From the NCBI GenBank assembly GCA_031213475.1, contig JARUPZ010000018.1:5183680-5247679 (forward strand): a DNA stretch of 64,000 nt. Direction: 5' to 3'. Below are positions 35,001-43,405 of the stretch, one piece after another. The notes under the pieces are model-generated. The model was not told the DNA's origin, did no database searches, and worked only from the letters and a program-made list of their open reading frames with translations. How positions within the stretch are numbered: the first letter of the stretch is position 1; every line of letters starts with the position of its first letter. Both the position numbers and the translations under genes were made by a program. Origin of the DNA: Nereocystis luetkeana (taxonomy: Eukaryota; Sar; Phaeophyceae; Laminariales; Laminariaceae).

Positions 35001-35931
35001 GGGGGGGGGGGGGGGGGGGGGTCGGGGAGGGGGATCAGCTTCAAGCACTTTGAGGAAACACCTGGAATGAAAAAGTGACCGGGCCACAACCCTTTCCCGG
35101 TATTACGGGGGACCGCAGCAAACAGGACCAGATATTGTTAGTAAAAACAAGTAAATATTTACCCTGGTAGTTTTTTGCGTGTACCGTAGGTCCTACCAGG
35201 TATTTACTATGCCCCCCCGTAATAGCGACCGACTAACTATTAATCGTAGGCAATACTAATGCAACACCAGCAGCAGCAACAAAAACAACGACAACAACAA
35301 CATAGCCACAACAAAAAATTTGAAACAAAAGAAAAAAAAAAAAACAGCAGCAGCAGCAAGAACAACAACAGCGACAACATCAACAATCAGCAATAGCGAA
35401 GTACAGTAACAACAGCAACGAGAGAACAGCAAGAAAACGTCCAGAGTAACAAACGACGGCCATCGCCAACGCTCACCTGGCCGACTCCGTAACTGTTGGC
35501 ATGGCATCCAACTCCGGATCCCTCCCCATCCCCGCCCCTCCACCTTCCCCACCATCCCCATTACCACTACTAATAGCGGGCGGTATCGCTATCGAAAACG
35601 AGTCGGCCCGTGACCCTCTCTTCCCTTCATCTTCTCGCCGAATCCCGCTCGTTCGCCCACCACCCTCTCCGCTACTCCGTCCACCAGGCCAAGAAATGGC
35701 ATCGTGGCCACCCCCACTTCTACTACCACCGCCATCGCCACCACCACCGCTATCACCGCTATCACCGACCTCACCGCCGCCACCACCACCACCACCACCA
35801 CCACCACCGCCTCCGCTAGCAGGTGTTGACCAGGCGCGGTGGCCGTCGCTCTCGCTCGGCCATCTCTCTTCGATGACTTGTCGGCTGGGTACTCCGTGTT
35901 GCTGCCCGTCCTCGGCCGACGGGTAGAGCTG
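16941..35931 (-). CDS. FYVE-SYLF domain protein (CFS1-like), nine exons, 5' end not found
   Basis: The product should bind phosphatidylinositol 3-phosphate through a FYVE zinc finger and membranes or actin through a SYLF (Ysc84/DUF500) domain. Plant CFS1, with the same domain order, acts on endosomes and in autophagosome maturation. I placed nine exons: 35931-35477, 34915-34714, 31642-31495, 23563-23428, 21981-21901, 20813-20632, 19752-19639, 17508-17403 and 17064-16941. Every junction has a GT donor and AG acceptor, intron phases match at all eight joins, and the total is 1548 nt (515 codons plus TGA). Residues count from the first exon found: Gly-rich region 1-150, FYVE about 196-262, SYLF about 290-500. 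Introns range from 338 nt to 7.9 kb and are filled with repeats. The start codon and any upstream exon were not identified. Domain identity is read from motifs; CFS1 orthology and function are inferred. Confidence 0.9.
17376..17402. repeat. (ACCC)n tract at a splice donor
   Basis: A short tetranucleotide run that begins immediately after the donor of exon 17403-17508, so its minus-strand GGGT repeats contribute to the GTGGGT donor. Confidence 0.8.
17403..17508 (-). CDS. FYVE-SYLF gene, SYLF exon (SHSRGLFAGLSLEGG)
   Basis: The exon encodes SHSRGLFAGLSLEGG, then IIVARADVNRKFYGREVS. The motifs GLFAG-SLEG and N-x-x-FYG are characteristic of the C-terminal part of SYLF domains. The acceptor is CTTACAG and the donor GTCAG/GTGGGT, immediately followed by an ACCC-type tandem repeat in the intron. 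Phase is 1 in, 2 out. Confidence 0.95.
18282..18508. repeat. Tandem duplication, 116-117-bp unit
   Basis: Two nearly identical units in a row, each starting TTCAACTATCGGTACTGTAC and ending GTACGGCCATCATT. Each carries a piece of repeat A's end in the inverse direction (CTCGATATCATGCATGGC). Confidence 0.8.
18637..18783 (+). repeat. Repeat A, terminal part only
   Basis: The last 145 bp of repeat A (GCAATGTCTGCCTGGTCGGT to CGAGTACACCCCCC), immediately followed by a full copy, as if in tandem. It lies in the FYVE-SYLF intron 17509-19638. Confidence 0.75.
18788..19342 (+). repeat. Repeat A, full copy
   Basis: Starts GGTTGGGTTGGCGTCGGTTG and ends ATCGAGTACACCCCCCC, about 555 bp. Lies in the same intron as the partial copy before it. 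Confidence 0.8.
19639..19752 (-). CDS. FYVE-SYLF gene, SYLF exon (GAELSVAVGPLGR)
   Basis: The exon encodes RGQVSIGAELSVAVGPLGR, then TGAGNVSVAAEGVAHAYS. GA-x-LSVA-x-GPLGR is a hallmark of SYLF domains. The acceptor is GTCGGCAG and the donor CTCTT/GTGAGT (phase 1). Joining to the next exon gives AYSYSHSRG, the expected Y-S-x-S-x-GLFAG transition. Confidence 0.96.
20155..20575. repeat. 12-bp minisatellite (GCTAAGGCTACC)
   Basis: A degenerate array of 6/12-bp units; the central part (20310-20440) is almost perfect. Reading frames through it (KANA-type and LRLP-type) follow from the repeat and are not evidence of a gene. It lies in the FYVE-SYLF intron 19753-20631. Confidence 0.9.
20632..20813 (-). 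CDS. FYVE-SYLF gene, central SYLF exon
   Basis: Sixty codons begin GFIVAGRVGTGLVVART, continue GFWSAPSAIATLGMGWG and end GGEITDFVLVLNT then DSAVEAFS. G-x-x-GTG-x-VVAR, W-SAPSAI, G-GWG and E-TDF-x-x-VLNT are signature SYLF motifs. The acceptor is CTTCTAG after a T/C tract and the donor TCAG/GTGGGT (phase 1). The 12-bp minisatellite lies about 60 bp downstream, inside the next intron. Confidence 0.97.
21390..21728 (+). repeat. Repeat A, diverged 5'-truncated copy
   Basis: Matches from CCGCACAAGGGGAGTGACG through AAAACCCGACGTGCTCC to AAGTACACCCCC, with more substitutions than the other copies. Lies in the FYVE-SYLF intron 20814-21900. Confidence 0.65.
21901..21981 (-). CDS. FYVE-SYLF gene, 81-nt exon with SYLF N-terminal core
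   Basis: This small exon encodes GMIQDSSIPQELLSRAKG followed by LAFLTVIK. The IP-x-x-L(L)-x-x-AKG-x-A-x-L pattern is the conserved opening of SYLF domains. The acceptor GTCGCAAG follows a strong T-rich tract and the donor is AAAGGG/GTGAGT. It starts with one base and ends with two, so it fits both neighbours exactly. Confidence 0.95.
22420..22945 (-). pseudogene. Acidic, repeat-bearing coding-like fragment
   Basis: The minus frame reads DEIGNENEHESDIDFDNE, then after one stop EDGIGNGNERENDVDFDHE and LENGNGTENGNYYENER, then TDEDEIDIRKLEAKVKTTA. Two diverged copies of a roughly 78-bp unit make the acidic part. It lies in the intron of the FYVE-SYLF gene between exons at 23.4 and 21.98 kb, abutting a 5'-truncated repeat A. 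It could be a captured gene piece or part of an element. No family is recognised. Confidence 0.35.
22955..23398 (+). repeat. Repeat A, 5'-truncated copy
   Basis: Begins inside the unit at GGCGGTCGGTCACAGCTGG and runs to ATCGAGTACCCCCCC. It ends about 30 bp from the donor of exon 23428-23563. Confidence 0.78.
23428..23563 (-). CDS. FYVE-SYLF gene, linker and start of SYLF region
   Basis: The exon encodes SVSNAVKDNGVEQGG, then ASYLNRPIVFTLGAEVRK and AAYTIHNFTKE. The pattern of a LN-P segment followed by an E-x-x-KAA-x-x-I-x-x-F helix resembles the stretch just before the SYLF core in plant FYVE-SYLF proteins, as I recall them. The acceptor CCTCAG follows a good branch-site-like CTAATCAC/CTGATAAC, and the donor is GGA/GTGAGTC (phase 2). 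A copy of repeat A ends about 30 bp beyond the donor. Confidence 0.88.
25455..25530 (-). other. tRNA-like sequence (pseudo-tRNA or SINE head)
   Basis: The minus strand reads AATGGTCACGATGCCCGACT, then TTGGACTTGGAGGCTCGAGT and TCGATCCTCGCAG. GAGTTCGATCCTC is a good B box/T arm, and CTTTGGA would present a TTG anticodon. The anticodon stem has mismatches and the acceptor stem does not close, so a working tRNA is unlikely. Confidence 0.35.
27861..28034. repeat. Small inverted-repeat element, 174 bp
   Basis: Ends are GGGTCCATCTTAACGAG and its near complement CTCGTTAAGATCGACCC. The interior repeats motifs such as GGAAAATACCG and its complement. Probably a non-autonomous DNA element in the 7.9-kb intron. 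Confidence 0.65.
28476..28582. repeat. MITE family 1, copy 4, in a FYVE-SYLF intron
   Basis: About 107 bp. The left terminus is intact. The right terminus is altered (CCCCGTAAAA). It lies in the 7.9-kb intron. Confidence 0.8.
29362..29489 (-). other. Possible alternative terminal exon inside the FYVE-SYLF gene
   Basis: A GC-rich minus-strand segment follows the acceptor GCTCCGCAG after a T-rich start. Read in phase with the FYVE exon donor at 31495, it gives ASRPVSSPAGSAGGES, then REARGRRGALAKSKK and TAG. If used, it would end the protein after the FYVE finger and before SYLF. The stretch is much richer in G+C than its surroundings. It may equally be unrelated coding debris. Confidence 0.25.
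30207..31342 (-). mobile_element. 1.1-kb repeat, copy in inverse orientation with 12-bp target duplication
   Basis: A copy of the repeat also at 39350 and 50352, in the opposite direction and more diverged. It is flanked by the perfect direct repeat GTACGTACATAG (30195-30206 and 31343-31354). The ends are AACC...GCGCCTT as read on the plus strand. A hairpin made from GCGGGCGGCGTAGGCCGCCCGC-like sequence lies about 20 bp inside one end. No recognisable protein. It lies in the 7.9-kb FYVE-SYLF intron. Confidence 0.75.
31495..31642 (-). CDS. FYVE-SYLF gene, exon with second half of FYVE finger
   Basis: The exon starts at HHCRACGRLYCYAC, completing the RRR-HHCR PI3P-binding motif, and continues to RLCQPC. 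With the previous exon all eight zinc-binding cysteine positions of a FYVE finger are present. It ends EMLA plus one base at the donor GCGG/GTAAGG (phase 1). The acceptor CTGGGCAG follows a T-rich tract. The next SYLF-linker exon starts with the two bases needed to complete the codon. Confidence 0.94.
32637..33148. repeat. Foldback element, about 510 bp
   Basis: Two arms of about 250 bp are near-perfect inverted complements meeting at about 32889. Examples are ATGCAGTCGGAT near the left end, its complement near the right end, and TTTTCCGATCCAACTGGGTC in both arms. No reading frame. It sits in the 3.1-kb intron that splits the FYVE finger. Confidence 0.85.
34714..34915 (-). CDS. FYVE-SYLF gene, exon with first half of FYVE finger
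   Basis: One base completes the AGG codon from the previous exon, followed by 67 codons. The last 26 residues read PPRWVPDEQNASCVGCGKDF then DWARRR: the FYVE WxxD motif, the first zinc CxxC pair, and the start of the R(R/K)HHCR basic motif. The donor CGG/GTGAGA lies exactly between RRR and HHC. The acceptor CGCAG follows pyrimidine-rich sequence. A C-homopolymer and a GCC repeat lie just upstream in the intron and could be hard to assemble correctly. Confidence 0.87.
35101..35224. repeat. MITE family 1, copy 5, in a FYVE-SYLF intron
   Basis: A 124-bp copy with a TACCAGGTA insertion in the right arm, sitting in the 561-nt intron between the Gly-rich exon and the first FYVE exon. Confidence 0.83.
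35477..35931 (-). CDS. FYVE-SYLF gene, first exon found (Gly-rich)
   Basis: This exon encodes 151 codons plus two bases. It begins QLYPSAEDGQQHGVPSRQVI after an optional extra Gln, then has a run of about 14 glycines, a Gly/Ser/Asp-rich low-complexity part, and ends in DPELDAMPTVTESA. The acceptor (GACGCAG) follows a long C/T-rich tract at about 35940-36060. The donor is AG/GTGAGC and leaves phase 2. No domain is recognised, so it is probably disordered. The start could be three bases further in, and an upstream coding exon is expected. Confidence 0.7.
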
Positions 35932-36604
35932 CTGCGTCACCCCGCGAGAGGGAGCGCGAGGAGGCCGAGGGGTAGCGGGGAGTGGGGAGGGGTAGAGGGG
36001 AGGGGAGGGGCGGGGAGGGGAGAGGGGGGTCAACAATTGGGAGAGAGGGGTGGGAAAAGGAGAACCAAACGCGGCATGTGTGTAAGTGACGGCACACACG
36101 GAATCCGGGGGTGCGGGGAGAAGACAACAAGAGAAGACGTAAGACGTTAATAGCAGACTCGCAACACACAAATCAAGAGACGGAGCGATCGAAATGCAGG
36201 CGTAGCCCTAACCCCAACTCCAACCCTGACCCCAACCCTCTTGCCTTACAGGGCAACCAACCCTCTTGCCTCACAGGGCTGGCCCGCGAGAATATTTTGT
36301 TTCGGCAGATACACAAAACGTGGGAGACTGCAGCTGAGTCGCTGTGAGATTTGATTCATGCTTGCGGTGTCGGCGACAGTGATGACGGCCGTGGTTGTGG
36401 TTGTGGCGATGTTGATAGACAGCCGGAGCCGAAGTAACCGTAGCCGCAAAATCGCAGAAGCTTTTTACCAAAACAAGCAGCAGCGACGGTTGCCAGAAAA
36501 AAAACGTCACCCCCGCACCCCCCATGCCCCCCCGTTTATACGACTACGACCATGTATGCCATGAGTACCCCTCCCTCCCCCCTCCCCCCCCCTATTTTAT
36601 ACCA

Positions 36605-37130
36605 GGTATAGGTTGGGTTGGCGTCGGTTGGCAACGACACGGTAAAACGTGCCGCTCACGACGTGAGCCAGACAACCAGGGTACCGTTTTTTTGTTTTTT
36701 GGCGGTCGCCCACAACTGGTTGTCGAGGTAGATCATTTGTGCGATGTAAAGAATCTTTACTCCGCACAAAGGAATTGATCGTATCACGTACCTGGCAGTG
36801 CTCAAGGTAAGGCACCCAAGAGGCAGTTACATAGTACTCCCATTGCTGTCTCTGGAAGTGTCTACACCGGAAATTAAACTCACTCATTGAAGCGGTCATC
36901 CATATGCAAGTCCGCCTCGCAAGCGGTTCTTAGTAGGATGCAGCTCACCCTTCACGCGACTCGCCGGAGGACACCTCACGGCGCTTCGCGCTTGGTGCAA
37001 CCAATGTCTGCCTGGTCGGTGAAAACCCGACATGCTCCGTCCCGGCATTGTAGGGATGCGAGGGTCTATGGTCATACGACTACGGCCATGCATGAGATCG
37101 AGTACCTCTCCCCTATCGAGTACCCCCCCT
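36605..37130 (+). repeat. Repeat A, full copy
   Basis: From TATAGGTTGGGTTGGCGTCG to CTATCGAGTACCCCCC, about 525 bp. It lies upstream of the first FYVE-SYLF exon found. Confidence 0.8.
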
Positions 37131-38977
37131 CCCCCCCGCCGTCCCCCCTCCACACGTAAAGACGCCTCCTCCGACACCGAGAGGGGTGGTACGGTATGCC
37201 AGTATGGCATACAAGAGATAGGTGGAACGGTATTACATGCCAGTATGACAGACAAGCTGGGCCGGCCAAGAATATAACAATCACTTGACCGGCGACAACA
37301 TCACCACTCTTACGCATTAGAATTCCAAAAATCGCAAGAATCGACCATGACGCAATTGCGGACTTGCTACGACGTACCAGGTATATACGAAATTCTTGAT
37401 TTTTCAGAACCCGAGTAGGCCTGTCGCCGAGCTATGCAAATATATCAAAAACACCTATTTTTTTGGCCGACATGTTTGACAATTTTTCCAGATGACAGGT
37501 CAAAAACCTCATCGGCTCTGATCAGGGTAAAAAATAGGATAGGCAATGCCGAAGACACAAGCAGACGATCGGTATCAGTCCCATCGCTCAAACCAACACC
37601 CAACTAGAGGTGTCACCAAAAATTTACTCCCTGACACTGAACCAGTAGTACCGAGAACACATGGCATTTCTGCGACGCCGTGTTCAATTTCGCGAACTTC
37701 GATCTGAAATTTAACCCCGTACGACAGGGTATTTGTACTCGTTAGGCACGCATGCACAAGACTATTGAGTGCCGGCCTTTTGAGTTTTTTTTTGTTTCTT
37801 CTCAGAGCTTTGGTCGTTTTTTTCTTTTTACGAGTACTACTACTACTACTACTACTACTACTGTAGTTAAATCGATCCTACCTTCCCGGACAGTAACAAA
37901 CACAAACAAATGCCGCGACTGAGTGTGTGCATAAAAACTATTGGATGAAAAACGACGTGTCAAAATTTGCTCGCGGCATGGCCGATAAACCGTTGCCGCA
38001 GAGGCTTGGCTGACCCAGCTCGTATACGCGAGAGGTAAACAAACAAAACCTGCATTCGGCATAAGCCAAAAAATAGGTCTACCTATGCGGTTTTAGCCCA
38101 TATACAGGTACACGCTAACTATAACACGCCAGAAAGGTCTTCCTGGCCCCTTGCGTGATTGGCCAAAGGCTCACCGTACCCACAAGAGGCTCAACATCCA
38201 AACTACACCTACCGACCTATCGATGGTTATTCAACTTGGGGCTTCACCCATAAATGGCTTCAAGTGTATCTACGAATGTCTCGGCCGATCACTTTTCTGC
38301 CAACAGAGATACGGGCAGTCGCCCACACCAGATGACCGGGACCGTCAACCAGGTGACCTCCCGACACACAAGTCCGCATAGACTACGAAACACTACGGAC
38401 GCAGCTTGTGTCGGACACAGCACAGGCCCCCATCGAAATTGGGCGGCAGCGCTACAGCGGTCTGAGTTTTGGTTCCCTTGCACATATCCGAATTTCTTCT
38501 ATCTCTTCGTGAAGCTGAGCCTGTCTGTCGCTCGTATGCAGAGGCCCAAGTTCTCGTCAAAAACGGTGATGGCTCTAGTACATTCTCAACAGTCATATAT
38601 CATACTCCACCCTTTATCGAATGACGTATTTACTCCCGCCGCCACGCCTCATACAGGGGCTTCCGTGAGCAGGATAAAATCACACCGTGACCACGGGAAA
38701 GGGGCCTCCATCATTCCCCCCTCCCACACAGGCTTTCGACCCTTCAGGACGGTTGCACGCCGCCAACCTGCACGTTTTCATCGATCGCCGTCACGATGCC
38801 CCGTTCGGTTTTGGGCGAGCAAGACAACGTATCGTCGTTTCAGTGGTACAGCCCCCGCTGCGCGCCACTTGGCGGTCTGATCGCGGCGCGAATAGTCTCA
38901 CCGCGACAAAGCTAAGGGGGGTTTCATGGTTCCGGCCCTCCCGATGCTTTCGCTGCTCACGGTCTCCGTTGCACAGC

Positions 38978-39100
38978 TATTACGGCGGACCATAGTAAAT
39001 AGGACCAAATATTGTTGGTAAAAATACGGAAATACGAAATATATAGTTTTTTTCGTGTGTACTGTAGGTCCTATTTACTGCTGCGCTCCCCCCGTAAATA
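38978..39100. repeat. MITE family 1, copy 6
   Basis: A 123-bp, slightly diverged copy (left end TACGGCGGACCATAGT) just inside the left arm of the 3.9-kb inverted-repeat structure. Confidence 0.8.
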
Positions 39101-39349
39101 GCTATCGATCAAACCCGTGCATCAGAACGACGACAGAAACCCCCAAATAATAACCCGGCCCAACTAGACGTGTCGCGAACACCAACGATTACCAGTACCC
39201 AGCACTCCGCCGCCATGTAATGTTTGTCCGTACGATTAGTCCATGGTTGCTTTGCTTAGACTCCCCTACGCGTATACTATTAACAACGATTGTTTACGAA
39301 CACCCCGGATTTAGTTCTACTCTCTCCTGTGCTGTATTTTAGGGTATAC

Positions 39350-40474
39350 AAGGCGCTTCGCTCCGCGGGCGGCCTACGCCGCCCGCTACGCTCGCTCAGG
39401 AAGGAAAACAAAAAGAAGTACATCAAATTATGCGAAGCGAACAGAGGTCCACGATTGAGTTCAAGGATCGTAATTGCAAACCGGCGACTTGATAATGCAA
39501 AGAGTCCTGCCGCCATGCTTCAGGAACACACAGCTCCGACGTCAGCTTGGATGCCACATATACGCTTCGCGTCGCGGATGTCGTACGTACGTACGTACAT
39601 ACATACCCCAGATAGGGTACTACTGTCTGTACTAATTTTCTTCTTTCGATATGCTCTATGTCTGTACTGTATGCACGAAGAGAGCGAAAACACAGCACGG
39701 CACAGCAGCAAAAACAATAAACATGAAACCGAAAACTCGGAAAGGAAAAAAAATCCCCGTTCCCTCTCGTGTAATATTTTTCTGCCTAATTGGAACACCT
39801 TACACCCGGTCGAAAAGAAGAAAATAAAAATCGCACAGAAGAGCTTCTCTCTCAGCCTCGTACGCCGCCCGCCCCTCTCGCGACCACCTCGCTACCGATT
39901 CGGTCCGGGTAAAGCTTTTATCACTCTCTGCCACAATCAGCCCCGTCGCCCGCCTCGCGTGAAGCCCGGTGCTCACCGTGGCCGTCGTTCGCCAGCTTGA
40001 TAACGTTGGTGTTCAAACTGCACACCTCCCTCTTTTAACTTTAGCGTGGTCGCAAAAATAAGCACCGCTTGAATATTATCTTGCCGTCCCGAACGACCTT
40101 TATAAACTCGTACATACTCTATCAACAATCATAAATCGAAGCCAGACAAACCCCGTTCATGCATCCCTCGTGTCTCGAGGCACACGCGACGCCTAGGCAC
40201 GAAAGCGGCGACCGCGCTCCTTGCAAACCCCCCTCTACCCGCCAGCACCCGCTGACACCCGCGACGGTGCCGGGTCCTCCCGCGATGCCGTGCTCGGAGA
40301 ACACGCACGCACACGAAACGAAAGAAGAAAAAAGGAGTAAAGGGCCGAGAAAACAAAGAACTGCTGGAAAGGTCCGACAAGTAATGAAAGGAGGCGGTTT
40401 GGAAGTGGGAGCTCTGAGAGGCCAGGGATGCACCAACCGAGCACGCTCAGGGGTTGTGATCCAAGTATGTAGTT
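39350..40474 (+). mobile_element. 1.1-kb repeat, copy 2
   Basis: Begins AAGGCGCTTCGCTCCGCGGG, ends near AAGTATGTAGTT. It is nearly identical to the copy at 50352 apart from scattered substitutions and short indels, so both are recent. It sits between the arms of the 3.9-kb inverted structure. Open frames in it (for example 39290-40000) lack known motifs and are not conserved between copies. Confidence 0.8.
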
Positions 40475-41111
40475 CTTTATATATATACTTCGGTTTATGT
40501 CGCCGTTTCAGTACTCCTGCAATGGCGTGCATGTGTATACCTCGGCATTATCGTCATTTCGCACCGTGCTCCTGTCATCACTATTAATAGTAAACATCAA
40601 TGGCGGCAGATTACTGGTAAATCGCTGCGGCACTTTTCGTTGGGCCGGGCTAGTATTTTTTATTTTTTTTTGTCGCGGCTTGTTTGCGTCGTTCTGATGT
40701 TCGGCTTTGATCATATAGCTATTACTAATAATAGCTGTGCAACGGAGACCATGAGCGGCTAAAACATCAGGAGGGCCGGACGACAAAAGCCCCCCTAGCT
40801 TTGTCGTGGTGAGACTATTCGCGTCGTGTCTTCACCGCTAAGAGGCGCACGGCGGGGGCGCACCGTACTGCAGCAGTACACCACTAAAACGACGACATAT
40901 TATCGGTATAACGGGATGAAACTTGCTCTCGCCCAAAACCGAACGGGTATCACCACAGCGATCAATGAGTACGCGTAGGTTGGCGGCGGGGCCAAAACAC
41001 ATGTGAGGAGGAACGATGAAGGCCTCTTTCCCGTGGTCATGGTGTGTGATTTCACCCTATTCATGGTAGTCCCTGTATCAGGCGTTTACGCGGCAGTGAA
41101 TACATCATTCG

Positions 41112-41447
41112 TTTTATATATATTTTTCATCATCACTTTCACTTTCCAGCTTGACTCGAAGGAAGTTCTGCCCTCAGCGATTTCCTGGACAGGCCGTGGT
41201 GACAGGTGTCGCCCCTTCTTCCCCCCCGTACGTGCCTTCATTTTTATCGCGCATCATTCCCACTGCTCGTCGATGCCCATCGAATGTTGCTAAATCACGC
41301 TTTCGCGCTTTCCGCTATGATATTCAATTATTACGCAAAAAAAAAGTCCCTGGGAGTGAGTATGCACTCGGAGAGACTCGAACCCACGAAATTGATCTTA
41401 GGAGGCACGCGGGCCACCTATCAAGCCGCCGGGAACGCCGGCAATAA
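41112..41447 (-). mobile_element. tRNA-derived SINE, copy 1
   Basis: On the minus strand the head reads GGCGGCTTGATAGGTGGC (A-box-like) and, about 30 bp later, GTGGGTTCGAGTCTC (B-box GGTTCGA). A body of about 250 bp follows and the tail is A/T-rich. Comparison of the two arms of the 3.9-kb structure shows this sequence as an extra block in the right arm, so it is a real insertion. Confidence 0.75.
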
Positions 41448-42227
41448 AGGATGGATTATGCTATACCAGTACCACTATTAATAGTGTACAAGAGCTACCA
41501 CTGTTGTTGGTGAAAACTTGGGCACTGCATACGAACGACAGACATGATGAGCCTCACGAAGAAATGCAATAAGAAACTAGGATCTGTGCAAGGAAACCAA
41601 ATTTCAGAATGGGCCGGCCCCCCCAGTTTCGTAGTTGGCCTGTGCTGCCTCCGGCACAAGCTACGTTCGGAGTGCTTCGAAATCGATTCGGACGTGTGTG
41701 TTTGGGAGGTCACCCCGTCGACATTCCGGACATCTGGTGTGGACGACTGCCCTGTACCTCTGTTGGCAGAAAAGGGGTCGGCCGAGACATTCATGGGTAC
41801 GCTTGAAGCCATTTATCGGTGAAACCCACGTTGATAGGTGTAAACTTTGAATTTTGAGCCACTTGCAGGTACGGGGGGACGGTTGGCCAATCACAGAAGG
41901 GGCCAGGAAGCTTTTTCTGGAGTGTAATACTTAGTGTACCGATATATGGCCAAAGATTCGTGGGAATAACTATTTTTGGTTCTTGTCCATACGTGAATAT
42001 CCAGCTGGGCGAGATCCTATTAATAACAGCCACAGCTACGGAAGATACTTGTACCGGTACTGCCTTACCTGCCGCTCGGGGGTTTCACGGTCCAGCAGGA
42101 GCAGAGCGGCTTCTCGCGATTTTGCTCCCGCGTCTGCCGATGACGAGCCCGCCGCTTCCCCCGACGTCTGCTGAAACAGAAACAGACCAACAGTTCGTAA
42201 TTGATACGAGTACATATCGAGTGGAAG

Positions 42228-42493
42228 TAGCAGCAGTAACAGTAGTAGTAGCAGTAACAGTAGTAGTAGCAGTAACAGCAGTAGTTGCAACACCAGTAGT
42301 AGTAGTAGTAGTAGTAGTAATAGTAGTAGTAGTGATAGTAGTAGTAGTATTACGGGGGGCCATAGTTAATAGGACCAAATATTGGTAGTGAAAATGGTTA
42401 AATATGTAGGTTTTTATGTATACCATAGGTCCTATTAACTATGGTCCCCCGTAATAGTAGTAGTAGTAGTAGTAGTACTAGTAGTAGTATTAA

Positions 42494-42526
<33 letters not shown>

Positions 42527-42762
42527 TAGTAGTGTAGTAGCAGTAGTAGTATTAATAGTAGTAGTATAGTAGTAGTAGTATTAATAGTAGTAGTAGTAGT
42601 AGTAGTAGTAGTAGGAGTAGTAGTAGTAGTAGTGGTAGTAGTAGTGTAGTAGCAGTAGTAGTATTAATAGTAGTAGTATAGTAGTAGTAGTAGTAGTAGT
42701 AGTAGTGTAGTAGCAGTAGTAGTATAAATAGTAGGAGTATAGTAGAAGAAGTAGTAGTGGTG
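42228..42762. repeat. (TAG/GTA)n microsatellite, about 530 bp
   Basis: Long imperfect trinucleotide tract with internal larger-scale repeats (blocks such as GTAGCAGTAGTAGTATTAAT), interrupted by a family 1 MITE at 42348-42456. Confidence 0.95.
42348..42456. repeat. MITE family 1, copy 7, inside a TAG microsatellite
   Basis: A well preserved 109-bp copy whose arms match over more than 30 bp. It interrupts a (TAG)n tract, with TAG repeats on both sides, so the TA target came from the microsatellite. Confidence 0.88.
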
Positions 42763-43186
42763 TTACGGTCAGTATGATACCAAGTACCAGGTAAGCGACA
42801 TTCGAGTACTGCTGTAGCTATTTCATGCGGTAGGTGTGGCTTACGTGACTTGGGGCTTTTCAGTGAAACCAGCCTCCATGGAATACCAAAAAAATCTGGC
42901 CTGTCAGGATCTCCCACCGGCTCGTGTCGACTGTCGATAGACGTACTCCATGACACGCGAGCACACAGCAGTACAAATATTAAAAGTTGCGTCCGAGCAA
43001 CTGCGATAACATTGTAACTTAAAACAGAGCACAATCTTGCGGTGTTTCAGAATGTTTCTCGCAGCCGGCTCGGAACAAAGTGGTCCAAGGTCTAAAACTT
43101 GAAGTTCGTAAGAACAGAGCACTTCTTCTTCTGCCACCTCCTCTACTCGGTACCCATCGCTATGTACATACAGCAGTAGCTTGATG

Positions 43187-43405
43187 TATTCACACCAGGC
43201 ACTGGTGTCTATACAATACTCTACTGCCGTACCATGACGCATACAACAACCCCTGCTGTATTCACACCAGGCACTGGTGTCTACCAGGTATACAATACTC
43301 TACTGCCGAACCATGACGCATACAACAACCCCTGCTGTATTCACACCAGGCACTGGTGTCTAAACAATACTCTACTGCCGTACCATGACGTATACAACAA
43401 GCCGT
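43187..43405. repeat. Tandem repeat, 73-81-bp unit, about three copies
   Basis: Units contain TTCACACCAGGCACTGGTGT, CAATACTCTACTGCCG and CCATGACGCATACAACAA. One unit carries an extra ACCAGGTA motif that its neighbours lack. Confidence 0.88.

Larger units (their letters stand above)
38089..41956. repeat. 3.9-kb structure with long inverted arms
   Basis: The left arm (38089-38932) matches the complement of the right arm (40788-41956) over about 850 bp. Shared blocks include TCTTCCTGGCCCCTT and GGCTTCAAG near the outer ends and GCTTTGTCGTGGTGAGAC-like sequence near the inner ends. The right arm is interrupted by a SINE at about 41112-41447. Between the arms lie a family 1 MITE and the 1.1-kb repeat. 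It could be one foldback transposon or two chance insertions in opposite directions. Confidence 0.7.

Noticed and set aside
34739-35053. Plus frame with a long Gly run
   Set aside because: It arises from G homopolymer and GGC repeat opposite the FYVE exon and its intron.
36246-36361. Possible first exon of the FYVE-SYLF gene starting MNQISQRLSCSLPRF
   Set aside because: The available donors there leave phase 1 or 2, while exon 35931-35477 needs phase 0.
39290-40000. A 236-codon plus frame
   Set aside because: It lies in the 1.1-kb repeat. The corresponding frames in the other copies are broken differently and it contains no known motif.
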